DNA of 64,000 bases from Consotaella aegiceratis (lineage in GTDB: Bacteria; Pseudomonadota; Alphaproteobacteria; Rhizobiales; Rhizobiaceae): positions 237,060 through 301,059 of the forward strand of contig NZ_JAZHFT010000003.1 in the NCBI RefSeq assembly GCF_036541425.1, given 5' to 3'. Below are positions 18,507 through 26,747 of this stretch, piece by piece (the first letter of the stretch is position 1; each line of letters opens with the position of its first letter). The notes below the pieces were generated by a model. That model had not been told where the DNA came from. It did no database searches and worked only from the letters and a program-made list of their open reading frames with translations. The translations under genes and the position numbers were made by a program.

Positions 18507-19696
18507 GATTCACCGATCCCGATGGCTGGCGAGAGCGTGTCGAGAGCATCGGCCAGTTCCTGGAACGCGCGGATCAGGGCGTCCCGGTCGGTCTGGCTGA
18601 CCTGGTCGTAAGGGGCAAAGCCGCTGCCGCTCTTTTCCTTGGCCAAAAGGGCCTCGACGCCGGTGAGCTTGGCTTGAACGGCTTTCGCGGCGTCGGGCGA
18701 CGCGGGTTCGACGACCGGCACGAGTAGGTCGACGATCTTGCGGATGCCGGCGAGATTGGCTTCGACGCCGGCGAGGTCGGTGCCGGCATAGCGCTCCTCG
18801 CCTTGTTCAAGCCGCCCCTCGCCGAGCTGCCGGGCCATGCCTGCGGCGCTGTCGATCAGAAGGGATGGCCTGAGCTTCTGGCCACGAAGCCGATCCTTCA
18901 GCGCGGTGAGATCGTCGATCAGCCCGCTGGCAATAGGTTCCAGTCCGGCGAGGCTCTGCTGGGAGAACAGGCCGTATTCCAGCCGGTGATAGCCGGTGAA
19001 GGCCGGGTCCGCTTCGCGGCCCTCCAGATAGTCGGCCACCGGGTCGATCCGGTGTTGCAGGTCGGCGAAGCGGACCGCGATAGGTTCCACGCGCTTGTAG
19101 GGCAGACGGGCCGGTTCATAGAGCGACCGGGCCTTGTCGAGATCGCCCGCTTTTATGGCCTCGGCGAGCTTTTCGGCATCCTTGACCATGGCCGAGCCCT
19201 GCATCGCCAGGAAGACCTTGTATTCGGCCAGCGGCCCGAGATAGGCGCGCAACGTCGGCTGCTGTCCTTGCGCCTGATCGGCCTCGCCGGACGGCGTCAC
19301 CCGCAGGACGCCGCGCGGATTGGAGAGAAGCCCGCAGGTGATTTCGTATTCGCCGGGCACGAGGCGCGCCGAAACGGTCTGACGGAAGCCCGGTGCGATG
19401 TTCTCGCGCTCGGCCACCACCATGACGCCGTCGATGATTTCCCACTCGACGGGACGGTCGGAGCGGTTGACGATCTCGAAGCTTCGCTTGCCGGCCGGCA
19501 CCGTCAACTCGTTCGGTTCGCAGGCGCTGGCGGTGACGGCGACCTCGACATCGCCGGCGCTCTTGCCGTTGTCGCTGTGCAGCGAGGCATAGTAGAAGGC
19601 GGCGCCGCCGGCCACGACCAGCACCGCAGCGCCCACGACGCCAGCCATCAGCCAGCGCCGCGACGGCGCATGCGTCTTGCGGTCAGGCGCCGGCAT
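18503..19696 (-). CDS. efeO: Iron uptake protein EfeO (cupredoxin + M75)
   Basis: 397 residues. A membrane anchor or signal lies at about 14-36 (RRWLMAGVVGAAVLVVAGG). A cupredoxin-like domain (about 45-130; 'CEPNELTVPAGKRSFEIVNRS') is followed by the M75 imelysin domain (about 145-397) with 'GYHRLEYGLFSQ' as metal motif. This is the standard two-domain EfeO of EfeUOB, which binds iron and perhaps copper in the periplasm. The start at 19696 overlaps efeU by 14 bases and begins the signal. Confidence 0.92.
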   Translation of the reverse strand: MPAPDRKTHAPSRRWLMAGVVGAAVLVVAGGAAFYYASLHSDNGKSAGDVEVAVTASACEPNELTVPAGKRSFEIVNRSDRPVEWEIIDGVMVVAERENIAPGFRQTVSARLVPGEYEITCGLLSNPRGVLRVTPSGEADQAQGQQPTLRAYLGPLAEYKVFLAMQGSAMVKDAEKLAEAIKAGDLDKARSLYEPARLPYKRVEPIAVRFADLQHRIDPVADYLEGREADPAFTGYHRLEYGLFSQQSLAGLEPIASGLIDDLTALKDRLRGQKLRPSLLIDSAAGMARQLGEGRLEQGEERYAGTDLAGVEANLAGIRKIVDLLVPVVEPASPDAAKAVQAKLTGVEALLAKEKSGSGFAPYDQVSQTDRDALIRAFQELADALDTLSPAIGIGES

Positions 19697-20537
19697 TGGT
19701 CTGCTCCATGGTGGGGGAGGGCGCCTGCGACGAGCGGTTTTCCGGCCGGAAGAAGAGGAACAGGGACACCGCGAGGAAGACGACATAGACGATCGCCTCG
19801 CCGACGGTCGGCGCGTCCTGATAGTTGAAGATGCCGGAAAGCACCGTGCCCAGCGGACTGTCGACCGAAAGCACGCCGGAAAGGTCGTACGCCCGCTCCT
19901 GCAGCCCGTTCCACACGCCCGCCTCGTGCAGGTTGCGCACCGCGCTCGCCAGAATGCCGGCTGCGACGATGAGGATGAAGGCGCCGGTCCAGCGGAAGAA
20001 GCGCTTGAGGTCGATGCGCACGCCGCCGCCATAGATGGCCAGTCCGATCACGGCGGCGACGAGGATGCCGGCCAAGGCGCCGAGTGGCGCGGCCGGGCCC
20101 TGGCTCTGCTGGAAGATCGCCAGCAGGAAGAAGATCGATTCCAGGCCTTCGCGCGCCACGGCGAAAAACACCATGCCGATCAGCGCCCAGGTGCCGCCGG
20201 ACGAGCCCGAGAAGGCGGCGTCGATGGAGTCGTGCAACTCGGTCTTGATGGAGCGCGAGGCCTTGCGCATCCAGAACACCATGGAGACGAGCACGCAGAC
20301 GGCAACCAGTCCGACGATCGCCTCGAAGAATTCCTGCGCCTTCTGCGGAAATTCGGCACTGACAACCTGAAGGCCGGCGCCGACGAACAGGGACAGCGCG
20401 ATCGCCAGAAGCACGCCGACCCAGACGGCGGGCATGAAGGCGCCGCGACCCGTCTGGCGCAGGTAGGTGGCGACGATACCGGTGATCAGGGCGGCTTCGA
20501 TGCCCTCGCGGAGCATGATGAGAAATGGCGCCAGCAT
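19683..20537 (-). CDS. efeU: Ferrous iron permease EfeU (FTR1 family)
   Basis: 284 residues with seven predicted membrane helices. The two R-E-x-x-E iron motifs of FTR1 permeases are present: 'LREGIEAALI' near residue 10 and 'AREGLESIFF' near residue 132. It carries iron across the inner membrane after oxidation by EfeB. First gene of the efeUOBM operon, divergent from nifB; a possible iron-responsive operator lies about 45 bases upstream. Confidence 0.93.
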   Translation of the reverse strand: MLAPFLIMLREGIEAALITGIVATYLRQTGRGAFMPAVWVGVLLAIALSLFVGAGLQVVSAEFPQKAQEFFEAIVGLVAVCVLVSMVFWMRKASRSIKTELHDSIDAAFSGSSGGTWALIGMVFFAVAREGLESIFFLLAIFQQSQGPAAPLGALAGILVAAVIGLAIYGGGVRIDLKRFFRWTGAFILIVAAGILASAVRNLHEAGVWNGLQERAYDLSGVLSVDSPLGTVLSGIFNYQDAPTVGEAIVYVVFLAVSLFLFFRPENRSSQAPSPTMEQTNAGA

Positions 20538-20581
20538 AGCGGCCCGGTCTTCGGTTGGATGGATGTCCAGTTACCGAAAGC

Positions 20582-20596
20582 TGATCGGGGAAGTCA
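20582..20596. promoter_or_regulatory. Possible RirA-type iron-responsive operator (TGA-N9-TCA)
   Basis: TGATCGGGGAAGTCA matches the TGA-N9-TCA core of rhizobial IRO boxes and sits about 45 bases before the efeU start. Only six positions are fixed, so a chance match is possible; placement in front of an iron-uptake operon is the main support. Confidence 0.35.
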
Positions 20597-20716
20597 AGAA
20601 TAGCGCAGGTTAAAGTTCGAGGTGCCGGCTGAAATCGGACGGACCTTTCCGGCCGGCACCCGGCAAGGACGTCCCACCCGATGCGCCGGACGATCCATGT
20701 CGCATTTGAGACCCGA

Positions 20717-20732
20717 TGTCGGAGGTGCGACA
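20717..20732 (+). promoter_or_regulatory. NifA upstream activator site of nifB
   Basis: TGTCGGAGGTGCGACA is an exact TGT-N10-ACA site with extended symmetry (TGTCG-N6-CGACA). Its centre lies about 65-70 bases upstream of the sigma-54 promoter, in the usual range. Confidence 0.88.
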
Positions 20733-20756
20733 GGGAGTTGGCGCACCGGATAATCC

Positions 20757-20769
20757 CAATGCCTTGATA
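20757..20769. promoter_or_regulatory. ihf: IHF site of the nifB promoter
   Basis: CAATGCCTTGATA is a full match to the reverse of the IHF consensus WATCAANNNNTTR. It lies between the NifA site and the sigma-54 promoter, where DNA bending brings activator and polymerase together. Confidence 0.7.
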
Positions 20770-20788
20770 TTGCTTTGGTTCGTACGTT

Positions 20789-20804
20789 TGGCACGGCTCC
20801 TGCA
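20789..20804 (+). promoter_or_regulatory. Sigma-54 promoter of the nifB operon
   Basis: TGGCACGGCTCCTGCA has the invariant GG and GC separated by 10 bases and a near-perfect -24 box. It lies about 43 bases before the nifB start and should drive nifB through the SIR2-like gene. Confidence 0.93.
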
Positions 20805-20846
20805 TGACCTTGTGCGAACCGTCATCCAGGAGAGGTTGCCAGGCCG

Positions 20847-22349
20847 ATGAACGCCACCGTCATTGCCCTCGATGGACTGAAGATCGGCTCGCGCGACGCG
20901 CTGGCCCAAAGCCTGTCGCAGGGAAACGCCCCGAAGAGCGGCTGCTCGTCCTCCTCCTGCGGCTCGTCCGCCGGCCCCGCCGACATGCCGGCGCACATCT
21001 GGGCCAAGGTGAAGGACCATCCCTGCTATTCGGAGGAGGCGCATCACTATTTCGCGCGCATGCACGTGGCCGTCGCGCCCGCCTGCAACATCCAATGCAA
21101 CTACTGCAATCGCAAGTACGATTGCGCCAACGAAAGCCGGCCGGGCGTCGTGTCCGAGCGTTTGAGCCCGGAAGAGGCGGCCCGCAAGGTGATCGCGGTC
21201 GCCAACGAGGTGCCGCAGCTTTCCGTCTTGGGCATCGCAGGGCCGGGCGACGCCGTCTATGACTGGCGAAAGACCAAGGCGACTTTCGAACTGGTGCAGA
21301 AGCAGCTGCCCGACATCAAGCTGTGCCTGTCGTCCAATGGCCTGGCGCTGCCCGACTATGTCGACGAGATCGCCGAGATGGCGATCGACCATGTGACGCT
21401 TACCATCAACATGGTCGACCCCGAGATCGGCACGGCGATCTATCCGTGGATCTTCTGGAAGGGAAAACGCCGCACCGGCATCGAAGCGTCGACCATCCTC
21501 TACGAGCGGCAGATGGAGAGCCTCGATCTGCTCGTCGCGCGGGATGTTCTGGTCAAGGTCAATTCGGTGATGATCCCGGGCATCAACGACCAGCACCTCC
21601 TGGAAGTGAACAAGGTGGTCAAGGAGAAGGGCGCCTTCCTGCACAACATCATGCCGCTGATCTCGGCGCCCGAGCACGGCACCGTCTTCGGCCTCAACGG
21701 CCAGCGCGGCCCGACGGCCAAGGAATTGCGGGCTCTGCAGGATGCCTGCGGCGGCGGCGCCAATCTGATGCGCCATTGCCGCCAGTGCCGCGCCGATGCG
21801 GTCGGCCTGCTGGGCGAGGATCGCGGCCAGGAGTTCACCATGGACCAGGTGCCCGAGACGGTCAGCTACGATCCGTCGAAGCGGGATGCCTATCGCGAAT
21901 GGGTGGCTTCCGAGCGCGAGGACCGGCGCGCGGCGGCGGCCGAAGCCGTTGCCGAGACCGGCGAGACGGTGGCCGAAGACACGTCGCCCATGCTGGTCGC
22001 GGTCTGCACCAAGGGCGGCGGGCGCATCAACCAGCACTTCGGCCATGCCAAGGAATTTCAGATCTACGAGGTGGACGCCAAGGGCGTGCGCTTCATCACC
22101 CACCGCCGCGCCGACAATTACTGCGTCGGCGGCGTCGGAGAAGACGATCGCCTCGACGTGGTGATCCGGACGCTGGAGGGCGTCTCGGCGATCCTCTGCG
22201 CCAAGATCGGCGACTGTCCGCGCGAGACCTTGGAGGCCGCGGGAATCACCGCGATCGCCGACTACGCCCATGACTACATCGAGACCTCGGTTTCCGCTTT
22301 CTATCGCCGGCTCAACGCTCCGGCGATCGAGCGGGCCGCTATTGCCTGA
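20847..22349 (+). CDS. nifB: FeMo-cofactor biosynthesis protein NifB (radical SAM + NifX-like)
   Basis: 500 residues. After an N-terminal Cys/Ser-rich stretch, the radical-SAM motif C-x3-C-x2-C is in 'CNIQCNYC' (about residues 86-93). 'GPGDAVYDW', 'TLTINMVDP' and 'MPLISAPEHGTVFGLNGQRGP' are NifB signatures, and 'LMRHCRQCRADAVGLLGED' gives further cluster ligands. The C-terminal about 110 residues form a NifX/NafY-like domain ('GGGRINQHFGHAKEFQIYEV'). NifB makes the NifB-co precursor (8Fe core with carbide) delivered to NifEN. Leads an operon with fdxN, the LRV protein, nifZ, nifT and a SIR2-like gene. Confidence 0.97.
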   Translation: MNATVIALDGLKIGSRDALAQSLSQGNAPKSGCSSSSCGSSAGPADMPAHIWAKVKDHPCYSEEAHHYFARMHVAVAPACNIQCNYCNRKYDCANESRPGVVSERLSPEEAARKVIAVANEVPQLSVLGIAGPGDAVYDWRKTKATFELVQKQLPDIKLCLSSNGLALPDYVDEIAEMAIDHVTLTINMVDPEIGTAIYPWIFWKGKRRTGIEASTILYERQMESLDLLVARDVLVKVNSVMIPGINDQHLLEVNKVVKEKGAFLHNIMPLISAPEHGTVFGLNGQRGPTAKELRALQDACGGGANLMRHCRQCRADAVGLLGEDRGQEFTMDQVPETVSYDPSKRDAYREWVASEREDRRAAAAEAVAETGETVAEDTSPMLVAVCTKGGGRINQHFGHAKEFQIYEVDAKGVRFITHRRADNYCVGGVGEDDRLDVVIRTLEGVSAILCAKIGDCPRETLEAAGITAIADYAHDYIETSVSAFYRRLNAPAIERAAIA

Positions 22350-22379
22350 CACCGCCCTTTTGAAGACGGGAGACCGATC

Positions 22380-22574
22380 ATGGCCATGACCATCGTCGTC
22401 GAAAGCTGCACCGTTTGCGGTGCCTGCGAGTTCGAGTGCCCGAACGGCGCGATCAAGATGAAGAAGGGCATTTACGCCGTCGATCCGGCGAAATGCACCG
22501 AATGCGAGGGGCAGTTCGACGATCCGCAATGCGCCGAGGTCTGCCCTTCACCGGGGACCTGCGTACCAGCCTAG
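22380..22574 (+). CDS. fdxN: 2[4Fe-4S] ferredoxin FdxN
   Basis: 64 residues with two cluster motifs, 'CTVCGACEFECP' and 'CTECEG...CAEVCP', the second with the enlarged loop typical of nif-linked FdxN. It lies 30 bases after nifB; in diazotrophs this ferredoxin supplies electrons for NifB and nitrogenase. Confidence 0.93.
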   Translation: MAMTIVVESCTVCGACEFECPNGAIKMKKGIYAVDPAKCTECEGQFDDPQCAEVCPSPGTCVPA

Positions 22575-22582
22575 AGTGTCGA

Positions 22583-23347
22583 ATGTCCGACGGACCTGAA
22601 CCGATCGACTGGCAAGGCAAGGCGCTCGACTGCGGCCAGTGCCAGTTCAAGGCGCGCGGCGAGGCGGGCAAGTGCGGGCTCGGCTGGGCCTGCGCCGACG
22701 AGCGCTATTCCAAGCGGGTGGAGCGCTTTCTTCTGCTCAATCCGGACCTGGCCGATCAATGCCTGACCCATCCGAATTTCGAGGTGAGGGCTCTGGCGGC
22801 GCGTCGCGCGACCGTCTTCCGGCTGCCGCCGCTGCTCGACGATCCCGACCCGGAGGTCCGGGCCATCGCCATCATGCGCCTGCCGGCGGTGCAGGCGCGC
22901 CGGCGCCTCAAGGACCCCGATCGCGGCGTGCGCACGGCGGTCGCCTACCGATTGGAGCCGTCCGATCAGCATCTCCTGTTCGAGGACCCGGATCCGTTCG
23001 TGCGGGTGGTCGCGGCGCGCCGGGCCGAACCGGGTATGCTGCCGGTGCTGAGCGGTGATGCGGACGCCGAGGTGCGCAAGGTCGTCGCGCGCCGAGTGCC
23101 GCTGGCCTGGCTGGAGGCGCTGGCGACCGACGCCGATCCCCTGGTGCGCCGCACGGTGGCCGAACGCCTGCCGCTCAGCCGGCTCGCGCTGATGGTCTCC
23201 GACGAAGACATGCGCGTGCGCCACGTGGTGGCCGAGCGCGCCAAGGACGATCTTCTCCTGAGGCTGATGGGCGATCCGGAACCGCTGATCGCCGAAACCG
23301 CGCGCAAGCGCCTGATCGAGCTGGAGGCCGCCCATGTCGACGGATGA
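22583..23347 (+). CDS. 4Fe-4S leucine-rich repeat variant (LRV) protein
   Basis: 254 residues. An N-terminal cluster motif 'CGQCQFKARGEAGKCGLGWAC' (key cysteines near residues 17, 20, 32 and 38) matches the LRV FeS domain. The rest is about seven short repeats of the LRV type with a recurring pattern such as 'DPDPEVRAIAI', 'DPDRGVRTAVA', 'DPDPFVRVVAA', 'DADAEVRKVVA', 'DADPLVRRTVA'. These form a right-handed solenoid for protein contact. Homologues sit near nifB in several diazotrophs, but the role is not established; a scaffold or redox partner for cofactor assembly is a guess. The 3' end overlaps nifZ by 14 bases. Confidence 0.85.
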   Translation: MSDGPEPIDWQGKALDCGQCQFKARGEAGKCGLGWACADERYSKRVERFLLLNPDLADQCLTHPNFEVRALAARRATVFRLPPLLDDPDPEVRAIAIMRLPAVQARRRLKDPDRGVRTAVAYRLEPSDQHLLFEDPDPFVRVVAARRAEPGMLPVLSGDADAEVRKVVARRVPLAWLEALATDADPLVRRTVAERLPLSRLALMVSDEDMRVRHVVAERAKDDLLLRLMGDPEPLIAETARKRLIELEAAHVDG

Positions 23348-23615
23348 TCGCGAAATCGAAGTCTACAAGCCGCCGATCTTCATGCCGGGCGACAAGGTGC
23401 GCTCTACCAAGCATATCAAGAACGACGGTACCATGGCCGGCCGCGAGATCGGCGAGATCGTCGTGAAGAAGGGGGACGTCGGCTATGTGCGCGACATCGG
23501 CGTCTTTCTGCAGCAGTTCTACATCTACGCGGTCGAGTTCGTCGATCGCCGCTCGATCGTCGGGATGCGGGCCAGAGAGCTCGTGGCCGAGCCCAGCCAG
23601 GAGAGGACGGCATGA
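23334..23615 (+). CDS. nifZ: Nitrogen fixation protein NifZ
   Basis: 93 residues with the NifZ core 'FMPGDKVRSTKHIKNDGT' and 'GDVGYVRDIGVFLQQFYIYAVEF'. NifZ helps maturation of the second P-cluster of NifDK. Start lies inside the 3' end of the LRV gene and the stop overlaps nifT (ATGA), indicating translational coupling. Confidence 0.95.
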   Translation: MSTDDREIEVYKPPIFMPGDKVRSTKHIKNDGTMAGREIGEIVVKKGDVGYVRDIGVFLQQFYIYAVEFVDRRSIVGMRARELVAEPSQERTA

Positions 23616-23824
23616 AGGTGATCATCAGCGAGACGCCGAAGGGCTTTCAGGCCTATGTGGCCAAGAAGGACCTGGAGGAACTGATCGTCGAGACCGAAAA
23701 TCCGGACCTCTGGGGTGGCTGGGCCAGGCTCGCCAATGGCTGGGTGCTGGAGTTACCGGCGATGGAGGCGTCGCCCCGCCTGCCGATCACGGTCGAGGCG
23801 CGGCGCCGCGCCGGCGAGGATTGA
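23612..23824 (+). CDS. nifT: Nitrogen fixation protein NifT (FixU)
   Basis: 70 residues; 'KGFQAYVAKKDLEELIVETENPDLWGG' and 'LANGWVLELP' are the NifT/FixU signature. Function is poorly defined; often dispensable. Starts at the ATGA overlap with nifZ. Confidence 0.93.
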   Translation: MKVIISETPKGFQAYVAKKDLEELIVETENPDLWGGWARLANGWVLELPAMEASPRLPITVEARRRAGED

Positions 23825-23829
23825 CGGCC

Positions 23830-24660
23830 ATGGCGCCGTCTGCCCGTCTGGACCAATGCCTCGATGCGGTGCGTGCCGGCACGCTCGTCCCCTATCTCGG
23901 AGCCGGGGTCGCCGCACTCGGCCAGTCGGAGGTGCCGACCTCGCCCACGGCACTCGCCGCCGTCATCGAGGCGCAGGTCCGCGCGCCGCGCCGGGCTTCC
24001 GGCAATCTCTGGTCGGTGGCGCAGTTCGTCGAAAGCCGCCGCTTTCGCGGGACGCTCAACGCCATCGTCGAAAAGGCCTTTGCAAGTGGCGTGCGTGGCA
24101 ATCCCGTCCACGAGTGGATCGCCTCGGTGCGCCCGCCGCTGGTGGTCGACGTCTGGTACGATGACGGGCTCATCGACGCCTACCGCACCGGGCCGGCCGA
24201 TTGGGGCTGGGTCCAGGGCGTCACCCGCAACGGCCAATGGGCCGAGATCTGGACGCGCACCTACGACGCTTCCGGCGCGCTGTGCGAGGCGGGGCCCGAT
24301 CCGGCCTGGCGTTCGCTCGTCTACAAGCCGCACGGACTGGCCAAGAAGGACTACGGTTTCCTGATGTCGGACAGCGACTATGTCGAGGTTCTGACAGAGA
24401 TCGACATCCAGTCGCCAATTCCTGACGAGGTGAAGTCGCGCCGGCAGGGCAGGGGCTTCCTGTTCCTCGGCTGCCGCTTCGACGACCAGATGCTGAGGAC
24501 GTTTGCCCGCCAGATCATGAAGCGCTCCGGCGGTCCGCATTACGCGCTGCTGTCCGGCGAACTGACCCGGATGGAAAAGAAGTTTTTGGACGAGCAGGCG
24601 ATCGTGCCGATCGAGGGCGACGTCGCAGATGTCGTCGCGGCGATCGTGGCCGCCGCCTGA
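23830..24660 (+). CDS. SIR2-like domain protein of the nif operon
   Basis: 276 residues. An N-terminal 'LVPYLGAGVAAL' (about 19-30) is a G-A-G NAD-binding turn like that of SIR2-type folds, and the C-terminal 'GFLFLGCRFDDQMLRTFARQIM' (about 212-233) matches the closing part of SIR2-like (SIR2_2) domains. The middle is rich in tryptophan and has no classical deacetylase zinc fingers. It begins 6 bases after nifT, so it is almost surely in the nifB operon. Possible roles: NAD+ hydrolase, NAD sensor, or redox/energy link to DraT. Function unknown; family assignment is by motif only. Confidence 0.7.
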   Translation: MAPSARLDQCLDAVRAGTLVPYLGAGVAALGQSEVPTSPTALAAVIEAQVRAPRRASGNLWSVAQFVESRRFRGTLNAIVEKAFASGVRGNPVHEWIASVRPPLVVDVWYDDGLIDAYRTGPADWGWVQGVTRNGQWAEIWTRTYDASGALCEAGPDPAWRSLVYKPHGLAKKDYGFLMSDSDYVEVLTEIDIQSPIPDEVKSRRQGRGFLFLGCRFDDQMLRTFARQIMKRSGGPHYALLSGELTRMEKKFLDEQAIVPIEGDVADVVAAIVAAA

Positions 24661-24712
24661 CCAGCACGACCCTTTGAGCCAGCGCGGGGCGACGGCGGTA
24701 CGATCGCTGTCG

Positions 24713-25624
24713 TCATGTCTCCTCGTCCATCTCGTCGCGCAGCCAGCGAAGCAGCGCGTCGGTCTCGCGATGACCGCCGCGCCGGATGCCGCGAAAGACC
24801 GAAAGTTCGGTGGGGCGAAGGGCCGTCTCGGTACACGGACGGATCAGCTTTCCCTCGCCGATCAGGCCGGCCACGGTGCGTCGCCATCCCAGCGCAATGC
24901 CCTGGCCGGCGACCGCCGCCTGCAGGACTAGGGGGAAGCTGTCGAAATAGCTCGGGCGGATCGTCGGTGTTTCGTCCAGCCCGATGGCCTCGAACCATTC
25001 GGGCCAGTCCAGCCAATCCTGCGGCACGACGCGGTGAGACAGGAGAGGAAAACCGCCCAGATCGGACGGCGGGATCGGCAGCCGCTTGGGCGAGATCACT
25101 CCCGGAGCGCAGACCGGAAAGATTTCGTCCGAAGCCGTGAACGCCAAGCGGGCGGACCCGAACGGCCGTCCCGTCGTCTGAATCGCCACGTCGAACGGCT
25201 CGGCGGCCTGCGTCAGTGGCGCAAGAGCGCTGATCACGCGAAGTTCGATGTCGGGATGGCGCTCGTGGAACCGCGACAGACGCGGCATCAGCCAATAGAA
25301 CGCCTCGCAGAGTTGGCAATGCAGAACCAGCCCCCCTGGTCCGGCACCGCCACGCAGCGCCGCCGCCTCGGCGGCGATCTCGGCCAAGGCCGAACTGACG
25401 ATGCGGCCGAACCGCCGGCCCTCCTCGGTCAGAAACACGGCGCGGTTGCGACGCACGAACAAAGGCGTGTCGAGCTCCGCCTCCAGGGCGGCGATCTGCT
25501 TGCTGATCGCTGTCTGTGTTAACCCCAATTCCGCCGCAGCCAGCGTGAAGCTCTCGAGCCGCGCCGCCGCCTCGAAAGGGCGAAGTCGGGAAAGCGCCGG
25601 CAAGGAGCGGGACAACGAATTCAT
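24713..25624 (-). CDS. LysR-family transcriptional regulator
   Basis: 303 residues. The N-terminal helix-turn-helix reads 'FEAAARLESFTLAAAELGLTQTAISKQIAALEAELDTPLF', followed by the effector domain with 'LVLHCQLCEAFYWLMPRLSRFHERHPDIELRV' in GcvA-type style. The target is probably the divergent EamA exporter 70 bases away. A short dyad (25654-25666) in that gap has T-N11-A spacing. Effector unknown. Confidence 0.9.
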   Translation of the reverse strand: MNSLSRSLPALSRLRPFEAAARLESFTLAAAELGLTQTAISKQIAALEAELDTPLFVRRNRAVFLTEEGRRFGRIVSSALAEIAAEAAALRGGAGPGGLVLHCQLCEAFYWLMPRLSRFHERHPDIELRVISALAPLTQAAEPFDVAIQTTGRPFGSARLAFTASDEIFPVCAPGVISPKRLPIPPSDLGGFPLLSHRVVPQDWLDWPEWFEAIGLDETPTIRPSYFDSFPLVLQAAVAGQGIALGWRRTVAGLIGEGKLIRPCTETALRPTELSVFRGIRRGGHRETDALLRWLRDEMDEET

Positions 25625-25653
25625 TCCTGTAGCTCATGCATGGACGGCAATTT

Positions 25654-25666
25654 CTCATTTTATGAG
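25654..25666. promoter_or_regulatory. LysR-type operator candidate
   Basis: CTCAT-TTT-ATGAG is a perfect 5-base dyad in the 70-base gap between the LysR gene and the EamA gene, with T and A in T-N11-A register at 25653 and 25665. Confidence 0.5.
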
Positions 25667-25694
25667 GGGATTGCGATCTGATTTCCAAGTCTTC

Positions 25695-26747
25695 ATGGAA
25701 TGGAAATTTGATCGCTACTGCCGGTTCGGCGACCATGCACGAGGCATCGCCTCGATCGTGCTGGCGGTTTTTCTGCTCTCGCTCTCCGACGCTCTCGTAA
25801 AGAGCGCAGGCGATCGGCTCGGACTGGCGCAGATCGTGTTCTTGCGCTCGGCCTTCGCGGTCGTCCTGATCCCGGGCGCGATCGTCCTCGTTCGGGGGGC
25901 GGGGCATCCGCGCTTGGGGCTGAAACGACCACTGTGGGTATGGGCGCGCAGCCTCTGCCTGACGGCGATGTGGGGCTGCTATTACGCCGCGCTGCCGTCG
26001 ATGTCCCTCGCCCTGGCTGCGGCCTGCTACTATACCGCGCCGGTCTGGATGGCGCTGCTGTCGCGAGTCTTTCTCGGCGAGCGTATCGGCGTGTTCGGCT
26101 GGATCGCCATCCTGTCGGCGCTGGTTGGCGTGATGCTGGTGGTCGATCCTTGGGCCGCTTCCCTCTCTGCCGTGATCGTCCTGCCTCTGGCGGCGGCGTT
26201 CTTCTACGCCGCGGCTGCGATCATCACCTGGAGTCGCTGCAAGGAGGAAGACGCGGCCGCCATGGCGTTCACCCTCAATATCGCTTTGGCGCTGGCGGGA
26301 GCCGCCGGCATTACCGGGCTCGCCGTATTCGGGCCGGCGAACGGCGATCGCTTCGTCCTTGCCGTATGGCCCTCGCTGCTCTTGCGCGATTGGCTCCTGG
26401 TGGGGCTCCTCGGCGTTCTCCTCTCCGTCATCGCGATTGCCGTCGCCCAGGCTTACCGGCTGACGCCTTCGCCCGTCGTCGGAGTGTTCGACAACGCCTA
26501 TCTGATTTTCGCCGCGGTCTGGTCCGTGCTGTTCTTCGGCGATAGCCTTTCGCTACAGGAGGGCGCCGGCATGGCCATGATCGCGGTGGGCGCCGCCATC
26601 ATGGTGCGGCGGCCCCCTGTCGCGGTCGTTATCAGTCCGATGCGAAGACCCGCAGCCGGCCGTCGGCCAGAACCTCGCTCTTCAGCCCGCTATAGTCGCG
26701 CAAGGTCGGATGCGACGTCTCCACCGGATGATGGAACGTCGCGGTGA
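25695..26747 (+). CDS. EamA/DMT-family metabolite exporter
   Basis: About 350 residues with ten predicted membrane helices and two EamA halves. 'AVFLLSLSDALVKSAGDRLGLAQIVFLRSAFA' opens the first half and 'YRLTPSPVVGVFDNAYLIFAAVWSVLFFGD' closes the second. It would export an amino acid or other small metabolite. The ATG at 25695 is preferred to one at 25662 because the latter lies within the dyad operator; neither has a clear ribosome site. The last about 38 residues are not family-like and are antisense to the HAD gene's 3' end. Confidence 0.82.
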   Translation: MEWKFDRYCRFGDHARGIASIVLAVFLLSLSDALVKSAGDRLGLAQIVFLRSAFAVVLIPGAIVLVRGAGHPRLGLKRPLWVWARSLCLTAMWGCYYAALPSMSLALAAACYYTAPVWMALLSRVFLGERIGVFGWIAILSALVGVMLVVDPWAASLSAVIVLPLAAAFFYAAAAIITWSRCKEEDAAAMAFTLNIALALAGAAGITGLAVFGPANGDRFVLAVWPSLLLRDWLLVGLLGVLLSVIAIAVAQAYRLTPSPVVGVFDNAYLIFAAVWSVLFFGDSLSLQEGAGMAMIAVGAAIMVRRPPVAVVISPMRRPAAGRRPEPRSSARYSRARSDATSPPDDGTSR

